64,000 bases of DNA from Gammaproteobacteria bacterium (GTDB taxonomy: Bacteria; Pseudomonadota; Gammaproteobacteria; Burkholderiales; Burkholderiaceae_C), in contig JAHJWB010000021.1 of assembly GCA_018828125.1 (NCBI GenBank), positions 62,001 through 126,000 on the forward strand, written 5' to 3'. Below, piece by piece: positions 27,167 through 34,816 of the stretch (within the stretch, counting starts at the first letter, position 1; each line of letters starts with the position of its first letter). The position numbers and the translations under genes are program-made. The notes under the pieces were generated by a model. It did not search any database and had not been told where the DNA came from. It saw nothing but the letters and a program-made list of their open reading frames with translations.

Positions 27167-28474
27167 ATGCCTCCAACCCCGATCGATTCTCGCCCTGAAC
27201 ACGCCCAGGCCACGCGCAAGGATCGGGCCGCTCACGTCGACGCAAGCCATCGGACTGAGCCCGACGCCGAAGAACGCGAGTTCGAGGCCTTCGTCCAGGA
27301 GCAGGACCCGCTGGACATTGCGGCAGCCACCTGGGCGACGCGCAAGCGCAGCGGACTCAGCGTCGAGGGCGAAGCCCAGCACCGTGCTTGGCTGGACGCC
27401 GACCCCCGCCACGCCCAAGCCCTCGAAGACATGGACGCCACCTTTGGCGAGCTGCAGGAGTTGCCTGATGACGACCGGGCCCAGATGCGCGCCAGGCTGA
27501 CGGAGCAAGACGCTGCCGCACAGGCCGCTCCACCCTGCACTGCACCACCTGCACGCCCACCCTTGCCCAAACTGCGGCCATTCACCGCCGGCTTGGGCAC
27601 AGCCCTGTCTGGACTGCACGGCCTGCCAGGTCTGCTGCGCCCGTTGGCGCCCCAGGCCGCAGCCGCCGCCATCGCCTTTGCCATGGTGGGCGGCGGCTGG
27701 ATGGGCTGGAGCCATTGGCAGCGCCAACTCGTGTTCGAACAGGCTTACGCCACCGAACGCGGCCAGCAGCTCAAGGTCATCCTGCCCGACGCCGCCGATC
27801 AGGCTGCGGCATCCGGCAGCACCCTGCAACTGGACACCGCCACCCAGACCCAGATACGCCTGTATCGCGACCGGCGCGAGGTGCACCTGCAGAGTGGGCA
27901 GGCCATGTTCGCCGTACACAGAGACCCGCAGCGCCCCTTTCACGTGTACGCAGGTGCCCTGCGCATCACGGTCGTCGGCACCCGCTTCTCGGTGCGGCAC
28001 ACCGGCACCGGGCAGGACGCAGGCCAGACCGTGGTGGCCGTGGAAGAAGGTCGGGTGCGTGTGGAGAGGTGGCGCTCCCCGCCCGAAAGCACCGACGGCT
28101 CCGCTCCGGTGCAAGACCTGGCCTTCTACTCTGAAGCCCCGGCAGATCACCCCGTGGAGCTGAGCGCCGGTCAGACCCTGGGCGCTGACGCCCGTGGCCA
28201 CATCGGCCCGGTGGCCACGATGGCCGCCAACGCCATTGCCCCCTGGCGCGACGGGCGACTCAGCTTCAACCAGATCCCCTTGGCCCAGGCCATTGCCGAG
28301 TTTGATCGCTACGGCCGCACCGGCCTGGTGGTGAGCGACCCCACTGTGGCCGCTCTACCAGTGGGCGGCAGCTACAGCATCAATCAGTGGCAGCGGTTTG
28401 CCGAAACCCTGCCGCGGGTGTTACCCGTGCGCCTGGTGCGCCGGGGCGAGGTCACGGAAGTTGTGGCGCAGTGA
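27167..28474 (+). CDS. FecR-type anti-sigma/sigma regulator
   Basis: The protein has 435 residues, about 100 longer than usual because of a Pro/Ala-rich linker (~120-160) and a charged N-terminal extension. An N-terminal DUF4880-like domain is present (IAAATWATRKRSGLSVEGEA, WLDADPRHAQALEDM). One membrane segment lies near residues 163-185 (AAAAAIAFAMVGGGWMGW). The periplasmic FecR domain follows (QIRLYRDRREVHLQSGQAMF, ITVVGTRFSVR, VVAVEEGRVRVE). The end carries a sequence shared with STN-interacting regions (GRLSFNQIPLAQAIAEFDRY). It couples the TonB receptor to the FecI factor. Confidence 0.92.
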   Translation: MPPTPIDSRPEHAQATRKDRAAHVDASHRTEPDAEEREFEAFVQEQDPLDIAAATWATRKRSGLSVEGEAQHRAWLDADPRHAQALEDMDATFGELQELPDDDRAQMRARLTEQDAAAQAAPPCTAPPARPPLPKLRPFTAGLGTALSGLHGLPGLLRPLAPQAAAAAIAFAMVGGGWMGWSHWQRQLVFEQAYATERGQQLKVILPDAADQAAASGSTLQLDTATQTQIRLYRDRREVHLQSGQAMFAVHRDPQRPFHVYAGALRITVVGTRFSVRHTGTGQDAGQTVVAVEEGRVRVERWRSPPESTDGSAPVQDLAFYSEAPADHPVELSAGQTLGADARGHIGPVATMAANAIAPWRDGRLSFNQIPLAQAIAEFDRYGRTGLVVSDPTVAALPVGGSYSINQWQRFAETLPRVLPVRLVRRGEVTEVVAQ

Positions 28475-28620
28475 GATGAGCGGGGTTGCAGAAACTTTCT
28501 GAAAAATTCTCATTTGCAACATGAGGATAGCGCAGGGGTGTTGCGTCTTCTTCGGTAGGACGGGCTGGTGCGGAGTGCTCCGGCCCGGCAAATCAGTTAC
28601 CAACCGAGGAATTTTCAACC

Positions 28621-31065
28621 ATGCGACCCATGCCGCTGTACCAGCGCTTCACCCCTGCCACCCTGGCCATGGCCGCCGCGACGGCCATGGCGTTGGCAGT
28701 CGGCCACGTGCCGCAGGCTCATGCCCAAAGCAGCAGGGCCGGTGCGGCCGCCACACCCATCGCCATCAACATCCCGGCGCAGCCACTGGGGCAGGCGCTG
28801 AACGAGCTGGCGCGGCAGGCAAACCTGCAGATGACGTTTCCGGCGGCGCTGGTAGCGGGGAAGCAGGCGCCTGCGGTGGCGGGGCAGTTGACGGCGCTGC
28901 AGGCACTGGATCGGCTGCTTGCTGACCACGGACTTGCAGCCGCAATGGATGGCACTTCTGTGATCGTGCGAAAACTGCCAGCGGGAGCAGTCGCTCCCAA
29001 TGTTTTGCCAACGGTGCGCGTCGTCGCCACGACCGAACGCCCTGGCGACCTGCCCAAGGCCTATGCCGGCAGCCAAGTCGCCACAGGCGCCCGCATGGGC
29101 GTCCTGGGCAATAAGAATGTAATGGACATCCCCTTTAGCGTGACCAGCTACACCGCCGAACTGATGGAAAACCGGCAAGCACGCACAGTGGCCGATGTGT
29201 TGACCAGCGACCCATCGGTGCGTAACACAGTCACCACCGGGCACCAGTACGAGAACTTCAAAGTCCGCGGATTCACGGTCAGCCGTGGCGACTTTGCCAT
29301 TGATGGCCTGTTTGGCATGAGCGGGAACAGCAACAGCACCATCGAGATGTTCGAACGCGTGGAACTGCTCAAAGGCCCCAGCGTGCTGTTCACTGGCATG
29401 GCCCCTAGTGGTGGAGTGGGCGCGGTCATCAACATGGTGCCCAAGCGCGCTGGCGACGAAGCGCTGACCCGTGTGACCGTTGACGCGCAAAGCGCCAGCC
29501 AGCTTGGCACCAACGTGGACATTGGCCGCCGTTTTGGTGAAGACAACGCGTTTGGCCTGCGCATCAATGGTCGTTTCGCCGATGGCGAAACAACCCTGCA
29601 AGGCCAGGATGAACGGCGCGAATTCGTGTCCGCCGCGCTGGACTACCGCAACAAGGCCCTAAAGGCGTCGCTCGACGTGTACAACAGCAAAGAAGCGGTC
29701 ACGGGCGGCGTCGGCGCGATGTACTGGTTTGCCACCACCAACACGGTCCCGGCGGCCCCAGACCCCAGCATCAATCAGTTCCCCAGCGCTCAAGGCGTGC
29801 TGGATTCCCAGGCTGCGATTGCTCGTGTCGAGTACGACTTCAATCCAAATCTCTCCGCCTTTGCCGCAGCCGGCACTGCGAAGTCCAAAAACTCGGGCTA
29901 CACGGGCGGTTCCATCGTGAATAGCATCAACGCCGCTGGCACCAGCACCAGTTCCCTGACGTACGGCACGCTGGGATACCAGAACAATAAGACCGCCGAA
30001 GTGGGCCTGCGCGGGCACTTGGCCACCGGGTCGGTGCAGCATGAGGTTGTTCTGCAAGCCTCTACCCTGGCCAACGAGACTGGGTCGGCCAGCGCCACAA
30101 ACAGAATCGCCAGTACGAACATCTACAACCCGACCTACGTCGCCATGCCGGCCGTTCCGACCTTCGCGCCGAAGACGGCAGAAAGACAATGGACTGGCGT
30201 AACGCTGGCCGACACGCTGTCCGCCTGGAACGACCAGTTGCGGCTGACGCTGGCCATGCGCCACCAGCGCATCCAGACCACCAGTTTCAGCACGGCCGGC
30301 GCCGTTACCGCCGATTACGACAAAAACTCATGGGCGCCGGCTGTGGGCGTGGTGCTCAAGCCCTGGGGGGAGGGACTGTCGCTGTACGCCAACTATGTTG
30401 AGGCTTTGAGCCAAGGCGAGTCGGTGACCCGAATTGCTGGCTACGCACAGGACTACACCTTCGAGCCCTACAAGACAAAACAGTACGAACTCGGGGTCAA
30501 GTGGAATCTGGGCCGCTTCGCCCACACCGCGGCCCTGTACCAGCTGGCCCAACCCCAGTTGCTCGCCACCGGCACTGCGCCCAACCTGATCGCATCCCTC
30601 AACGGCGAGAAGCGCGTGCGTGGACTGGAGTGGAGCACCTTTGGCGAGGTGAGCAACAACGTCCGGCTGTTGGGCGGCGTGGCGTATACCCAGGGCGTGC
30701 AGACCAAAACCCAAGGCGGGCTGACCGACGGGAAGGACGCCGTGGGCGTGCCCCGCTGGCAAGGAAACCTGGGTGCCGAATGGGACACCCCATGGGTGCC
30801 TGGTCTCACCCTCACGGCCCAGGTCACCGCCACTAGCAGCCAGTACCTGAACGACACCAACACCCTGTCTATTCCTAGCTGGGCTTTGCTCGACCTGGGG
30901 GTGCGCTATGCCATGCGGGTGGCCGGCAAGAAGGTGGTCGCCAAGCTGGGGGTGTCGAACGCTTCGGACAAGCACTACTACTCGGGCTCGTTCCGCGACA
31001 CCCGGCCCATTGCCAACCTGGGTCAGGGTCGGGTGGTTTCAGCTTCAGTCACCGCAGACTTCTGA
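28621..31065 (+). CDS. TonB-dependent siderophore receptor with signalling (STN) domain
   Basis: The protein has 814 residues. GAGGAA lies upstream of the ATG. The signal peptide ends near residue 36 (VPQAHAQ). Residues ~48-115 are the STN signalling domain (INIPAQPLGQALNELARQAN, LTALQALDRLL). The plug follows (NKNVMDIPFSVTSYTAEL, FERVELLKGPSVLFTGMAPSGG), then a 22-strand barrel ending in SASVTADF with a terminal Phe. With the FecI and FecR genes just upstream it forms a trans-envelope signalling system of the FecA/FpvA type. The ligand, probably a ferric siderophore (the plug resembles FpvA/FhuE-like receptors), is not deducible. No biosynthesis genes are nearby. Confidence 0.94.
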   Translation: MRPMPLYQRFTPATLAMAAATAMALAVGHVPQAHAQSSRAGAAATPIAINIPAQPLGQALNELARQANLQMTFPAALVAGKQAPAVAGQLTALQALDRLLADHGLAAAMDGTSVIVRKLPAGAVAPNVLPTVRVVATTERPGDLPKAYAGSQVATGARMGVLGNKNVMDIPFSVTSYTAELMENRQARTVADVLTSDPSVRNTVTTGHQYENFKVRGFTVSRGDFAIDGLFGMSGNSNSTIEMFERVELLKGPSVLFTGMAPSGGVGAVINMVPKRAGDEALTRVTVDAQSASQLGTNVDIGRRFGEDNAFGLRINGRFADGETTLQGQDERREFVSAALDYRNKALKASLDVYNSKEAVTGGVGAMYWFATTNTVPAAPDPSINQFPSAQGVLDSQAAIARVEYDFNPNLSAFAAAGTAKSKNSGYTGGSIVNSINAAGTSTSSLTYGTLGYQNNKTAEVGLRGHLATGSVQHEVVLQASTLANETGSASATNRIASTNIYNPTYVAMPAVPTFAPKTAERQWTGVTLADTLSAWNDQLRLTLAMRHQRIQTTSFSTAGAVTADYDKNSWAPAVGVVLKPWGEGLSLYANYVEALSQGESVTRIAGYAQDYTFEPYKTKQYELGVKWNLGRFAHTAALYQLAQPQLLATGTAPNLIASLNGEKRVRGLEWSTFGEVSNNVRLLGGVAYTQGVQTKTQGGLTDGKDAVGVPRWQGNLGAEWDTPWVPGLTLTAQVTATSSQYLNDTNTLSIPSWALLDLGVRYAMRVAGKKVVAKLGVSNASDKHYYSGSFRDTRPIANLGQGRVVSASVTADF

Positions 31066-31108
31066 TTTTCCCAAAGACCACGAAGGGCGCCACCGCCGGC
31101 AACACTAC

Positions 31109-31390
31109 ATGGAAACGAGCACCTTGATCGGACTGGCGCTGGCTTTTGCTGCTTGCCTGGTCACCTACCTCGCGTCACCCAACCAGCGCTGGCACGAGGT
31201 GCCCGTGCCTCCGTTACCGGCGCGGGCCGGCGGCCTTGGCATGTGCGTGGCCGCCTGGCTTTGTCTTGCCCACAGCCGACAGCCGCTGACAGCCACCCTG
31301 ATGCTCTACACCGCGCTGATGGTGTCCTGCGTGGCACTGGCATGCAGCGGCGCACTTCCGGGTCTGCTGAAGAAAAAAAAGATGAAATGA
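31109..31390 (+). CDS. Small membrane protein of iron-uptake operon (DUF3325-like)
   Basis: The protein has 93 residues, with three hydrophobic segments (LIGLALAFAACLVTYLA, GGLGMCVAAWLCLAHS, LMLYTALMVSCVALACSGAL) and a Lys-rich end. Size, topology and position between a TonB receptor and DUF3649/PepSY genes match DUF3325 proteins; the similarity is from memory, not a search. Its stop overlaps the next start (ATGA). Confidence 0.7.
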   Translation: METSTLIGLALAFAACLVTYLASPNQRWHEVPVPPLPARAGGLGMCVAAWLCLAHSRQPLTATLMLYTALMVSCVALACSGALPGLLKKKKMK

Positions 31391-31677
31391 GCGAAAAAAA
31401 ACCACAGCCCATTCAACGTGACTGGCTCTCAAAGACCCTAGCCGGCTTCTTGCTGGGCGGTGTTCTGGCCCTGGTCCTCAGCAGTCTGTTCGCCCAACTG
31501 AACGGCGACTTGCCCTTCAGCGCGCGCCGTCAGTTGGCAAACTGGATGGTGCCCCCGACCTGGCTGGGTGTGCTGGGCACCGTCTACTTCTTCTCAAGCG
31601 GACTACGGGCTTGGCTGTGGCTGGGAGGCTGGGCTGCCTTGCTGACGGCAGTCTCCTATCTGCTGCGACTCACATGA
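31387..31677 (+). CDS. DUF3649 family iron-uptake-associated membrane protein
   Basis: The protein has 96 residues and starts with a 4-bp ATGA overlap with the upstream gene. It has three hydrophobic segments, including LAGFLLGGVLALVLSSLF, and WMVPPTWLGVLGTVYFFSSG with RAWLWLGG, a characteristic DUF3649 pattern. Such proteins accompany siderophore receptors and PepSY-TM proteins. The role is unknown, possibly in iron transfer at the inner membrane. Confidence 0.8.
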   Translation: MSEKKPQPIQRDWLSKTLAGFLLGGVLALVLSSLFAQLNGDLPFSARRQLANWMVPPTWLGVLGTVYFFSSGLRAWLWLGGWAALLTAVSYLLRLT

Positions 31678-31692
31678 GCATTTGAATTGAGC

Positions 31693-33321
31693 ATGAAAAC
31701 CGAGTACGTCCGCATCTACAAATCGGTGCACACCTGGGTCGGCATCGTCAGCGGGATGGCCTTGTTCATCGCGTTCTATGCGGGGGCACTGAACATCTTC
31801 AAGGAACCGCTGAATCGATGGGCCGCCCCGCCAATCCAGGAAAGGCCTCTCATCCCGCTGGCCGACACCCAGGACCTGATCACCAAGACCTTGGCCAGCA
31901 GCCCGTCGGCGGAGAAAGGCTTCTTGGTCTATTTGGAGGATGCCGAGCACATCCCGGCACGGATGGCCTGGCGAGTCCGTGGCCCGGGTGATGGTGAGGA
32001 CAATGCCTCCGCTCCGATCACTCATGTCGCCAGCCTTGACCTGCAGGGCAAGGCGCAGGTGGAGGCGTTCCAGGGCAACCGTCTGGCGTCCTTCATCGAC
32101 CACCTCCACAGGGTCGTCGGCCTGCCCGTCGACAACGACACGAACCGTTGGGTCATGGGCGTGTTCGCCACGCTCTACGCCTTGGCATTAATCTCGGGCC
32201 TGGTGATCCTGCTGCCCTCGCTGGCCAAAGATCTGTTCGCTCTGCGGATTGGCAAGAATCTGAAGCGAATGTGGCTCGACACGCACAACGTAGTGGGCGT
32301 GTTGAGTCTGCCCTTTCACATCGTCATTGCAGTGACGGCCGTCGTGTTCGCGTACCACGATCCCATTTATGCGTTGCAGGACAAAACCATACACGCAGGG
32401 GCCAAACCGGCCGACGGCCAACGTGAGCGCGCTGCGGCCAAAGCCGCGGTCAGACGTGACCCTGCGGAGATGTTGTCGCCTGTGGCGTTGGTGGACAAGG
32501 TGAAGGCATTTTCTCCCGCCTTCGAGCCCGCCTTCATGCAATACCGAAGGGTCGCGGAAGCCAGCGCTGAAGTCCGAGTGTGGGGCAAAGACGCAGCGGG
32601 CATCATGCCGCGACCTCGTGGCGGCTTTGTGAGTCTTGACCCCTACAGCGGAAAGATCACCAGCAGTGACCGGATGCCCGGCAGGCAGGACGGGCCGGCC
32701 TTGATCATTCACAGCCTGTTTGCGCTTCACATGGGTGCATTCGGCGGTATCGCAGTGCAATGGATGTATTTCTTGCTGGGTCTGGCCGGCGCCTGGCTGT
32801 TCTACAGCGGTAACCTGCTGTGGGTGGAATCGCGCTGCGTCAAGCGACTGCGAGGCGCTTCAGACAGCGATGCGCCACCTTTGCAGCGACGCCATGTGCA
32901 ACTTATGGCCAATGCTTGCGTGGGTGTTTGCCTGGGCAGCGTTTGCGGCATCTCTCTCAGCATCGTTTCTGCAAAGTGGCTGCATGCTCACGTAGAGAAT
33001 ATGGCTGCTGGGCATCAGTGGGTCTATTACGGCATGTTCTTCGCTGCGCTGGCCTGGTCCTTCAGGCGTGGGGCCGCGCGCGCAGCCGTTGACTTGCTGT
33101 GCTTGGCAGCCGCTTTCACGCTGGCCATTCCTGCCAGCAGCCTGCTGGGCTGGCTGCTGCCTGATCTGGGCCTGTGGGCTCACGGCAGTGCGGCGAGTTT
33201 GAGTGTCGATGCTGTTGGCTTGGTCGGCGGCATGTGCTTCGCCTGGCTGGCCCTTGCGACCAGACAGCGCGTGCTTTTCGGCCCGTCTCACAGCATCTGG
33301 TCGGTCAAATCCATCGCCTGA
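31693..33321 (+). CDS. PepSY-associated TM helix protein (putative ferric-siderophore reductase/permease)
   Basis: The protein has 542 residues from ATG 31693; a TTG six bases earlier is possible. Four hydrophobic segments of the PepSY-TM architecture are present: VHTWVGIVSGMALFIAFYAG, WVMGVFATLYALALISGLVI with HRVVGLPV before it, HNVVGVLSLPFHIVIAVTAV, and HMGAFGGIAVQWMYFLLGLA. Intramembrane His residues in the first, third and fourth (HTW, HNV, FHI, HMG) could bind haem. Three to four extra C-terminal segments follow. Family members act in siderophore iron reduction or uptake. It is the last gene of the iron operon. Confidence 0.87.
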   Translation: MKTEYVRIYKSVHTWVGIVSGMALFIAFYAGALNIFKEPLNRWAAPPIQERPLIPLADTQDLITKTLASSPSAEKGFLVYLEDAEHIPARMAWRVRGPGDGEDNASAPITHVASLDLQGKAQVEAFQGNRLASFIDHLHRVVGLPVDNDTNRWVMGVFATLYALALISGLVILLPSLAKDLFALRIGKNLKRMWLDTHNVVGVLSLPFHIVIAVTAVVFAYHDPIYALQDKTIHAGAKPADGQRERAAAKAAVRRDPAEMLSPVALVDKVKAFSPAFEPAFMQYRRVAEASAEVRVWGKDAAGIMPRPRGGFVSLDPYSGKITSSDRMPGRQDGPALIIHSLFALHMGAFGGIAVQWMYFLLGLAGAWLFYSGNLLWVESRCVKRLRGASDSDAPPLQRRHVQLMANACVGVCLGSVCGISLSIVSAKWLHAHVENMAAGHQWVYYGMFFAALAWSFRRGAARAAVDLLCLAAAFTLAIPASSLLGWLLPDLGLWAHGSAASLSVDAVGLVGGMCFAWLALATRQRVLFGPSHSIWSVKSIA

Positions 33322-33734
33322 GCTGCCCGGGCTCGACGCCGCGGCACGTCAATGTTTACGGAGCCCATTCCCACGGAGGGTCGGCCGTGTGGTCCAGCAG
33401 GCCGTCGCCACCGTGTCGAAGAACACGCGCCTTGGCCCGGCTATTCGGCGCTTTGCCCTTGACCGGCGTGGGTATCGTTGATCACGGCGCCCCTTGTGCA
33501 TGCTTTTTACGGTGGGCTAAAAGCAGGCTGCTCACGGTGATCGGCTGGACAGATGGGTCGTTGGCGTGGTGTCGGCGACCAAGCATGTGGATGCCTGATG
33601 CACAACGATGTCATTGTTTTGGTGCCAATCTACTCGCCAAGTCTGACCGGGCGGGATCTGTTCTCAGTCGACTATTCGATCGACAAGCTCCTCAGCCAAC
33701 ATTTTGGCTCATGCGGTTGAATCTCCTATCGGTA
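33322..33734. other. Non-coding junction sequence at the right end of the iron island
   Basis: This 413-bp stretch lies between the PepSY-TM stop and the duplicated transporter fragment. Apart from the short open frame at 33598-33720 I see no supported gene, RNA, IS end or terminal repeat. It looks like debris of an earlier gene cut by the duplication breakpoint near 33735. Confidence 0.45.
33598..33720 (+). CDS. 40-residue open frame, possible N-terminal fragment of a glycosyltransferase-like gene
   Basis: It begins MHNDVIVLVPIYSPSLTG and continues with RDLFSVDYSIDKLLSQHFG before stopping 15 bp from the duplication breakpoint. The 'IVLVPIYxPxLT...SIDKLL' pattern resembles the start of DUF5672-like glycosyltransferases. 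No ribosome site is evident. It may equally be chance, so confidence is low. Confidence 0.25.
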   Translation: MHNDVIVLVPIYSPSLTGRDLFSVDYSIDKLLSQHFGSCG

Positions 33735-34197
33735 GGGCATGGCCACCAACCTCACGCCGTGGTCCATTGCACTGGGCGCACTGGCTTCTGCAATGCAGTT
33801 TCAGCTGCCCGGCCCGGTCGACAAAACCGTGGCCATGCTGGCCGATGCGGCATCGCCCGTGGCGCTTTTCACCATCGGCGCCGTGCTGGCCCGCTCGCAA
33901 ATGAACCAGCACGAGCAGGTGCCCGCGCGCGACTATGTGCCCGTGGCGCTGGCCAAGCTGCTGGTGCACCCGCTCTTGGTGTGGGCGGTGGGCACAGCCG
34001 CCATGGCATTGGGCGTGCCGCTCACGCCGTTTTCGCTGACAGTGCTGGTGCTGCTGGCTGCGCTGCCCAGCGCCAGCAATGTGTCGCTGCTGGCCGAAAA
34101 GTTTGGTGCCAACAACGGGCGCGTGGCGCGCATCATTCTGGTGTCCACAGCGCTGGCGTTTGTGAGCTTTTCGGCGGCGGTGGCTTTATTGACCTGA
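33735..34197 (+). pseudogene. Truncated second copy of the AEC transporter (C-terminal half)
   Basis: The DNA is roughly 94% identical to 25638-26100. Similarity begins sharply at GGGCATGGCCACCAA and ends at the stop codon. The remaining 152 codons are intact from an in-frame ATG at 33739 (MATNLTPWSIALGALASAMQ) to the stop. Only the second half of the transporter is encoded, so it should be non-functional. Most differences are synonymous, so the copy diverged as a working gene before truncation, or came from a related strain. Confidence 0.88.
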
Positions 34198-34387
34198 CCC
34201 CTGGCGCGCCCCCAGTGGCGCCTTGACGCCGTTGCTGCACCGGCGTGCCTCGCGCGCGTGGTGGGCACCTCGCGCCGTGTTTTCTGCATTTCGTCGCAAT
34301 CGCCTCGCCGTTCCATGGCGGGCTGGGCACAGTGCGTGTCGATCTGGGCGTGACCCAGCTCGTCGACCACCCACTGAAAGCCCTTTC

Positions 34388-34798
34388 ATGAAAAACCTGA
34401 TCCTTGGCCTGGCCGCGATGGCTGCCCTGGCCGCCCATGCCGCAGACCTGAGCATTGAAGTGTCCTTGCCCGCCAACAAGCAAGGCGCCGTGCTGGCGGC
34501 CCTGTTTGACAAAAGCGAGGGCTTTCCGCGTGGCAAGCCGCTGCAGGTGGCATCGGCCCAGCCCAGCGACGGCAAAGCCGTGGTGCAGTTTGCGGGCCTG
34601 CCCGAAGGCGACTATGCCGTTTCGGTGTTTCTGGACGAGAACGCCAACATGAAGCTGGACGCCAACCTTTTTGGCCTGCCCACCGAGCTGTACGGCTTCA
34701 GCCGCAACGCGCGCAGCCCCGTTGGCCCGCCGCTGTTTGCCGACGCCGCGTTTCGCGTGGGCGCAGAGCCTGTCATGCAGCCAGTCGAACTCAAGTAA
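34388..34798 (+). CDS. DUF2141 family exported protein
   Basis: The protein has 136 residues. The signal peptide is LILGLAAMAALAAHAA|D. The mature domain shows AVLAALFDKSEGFPRGKPLQ, VQFAGLPEGDYAVSVFLDEN and the typical DUF2141 end (YGFSRNARSPVGPPLFADAA, FRVG). DUF2141 proteins are beta-sandwich envelope proteins of unknown role, often beside carotenoid or lipid genes. It is followed 18 bp later by the carotenoid oxygenase, probably one operon. Confidence 0.88.
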   Translation: MKNLILGLAAMAALAAHAADLSIEVSLPANKQGAVLAALFDKSEGFPRGKPLQVASAQPSDGKAVVQFAGLPEGDYAVSVFLDENANMKLDANLFGLPTELYGFSRNARSPVGPPLFADAAFRVGAEPVMQPVELK

Positions 34799-34816
34799 GC
34801 CCGCAAGGAGCCCGCG

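Noticed and set aside
33739..34197. Second AEC transporter as a functional gene
   Set aside because: It has an in-frame start but encodes only the second half of the fold; treated as a truncated copy.
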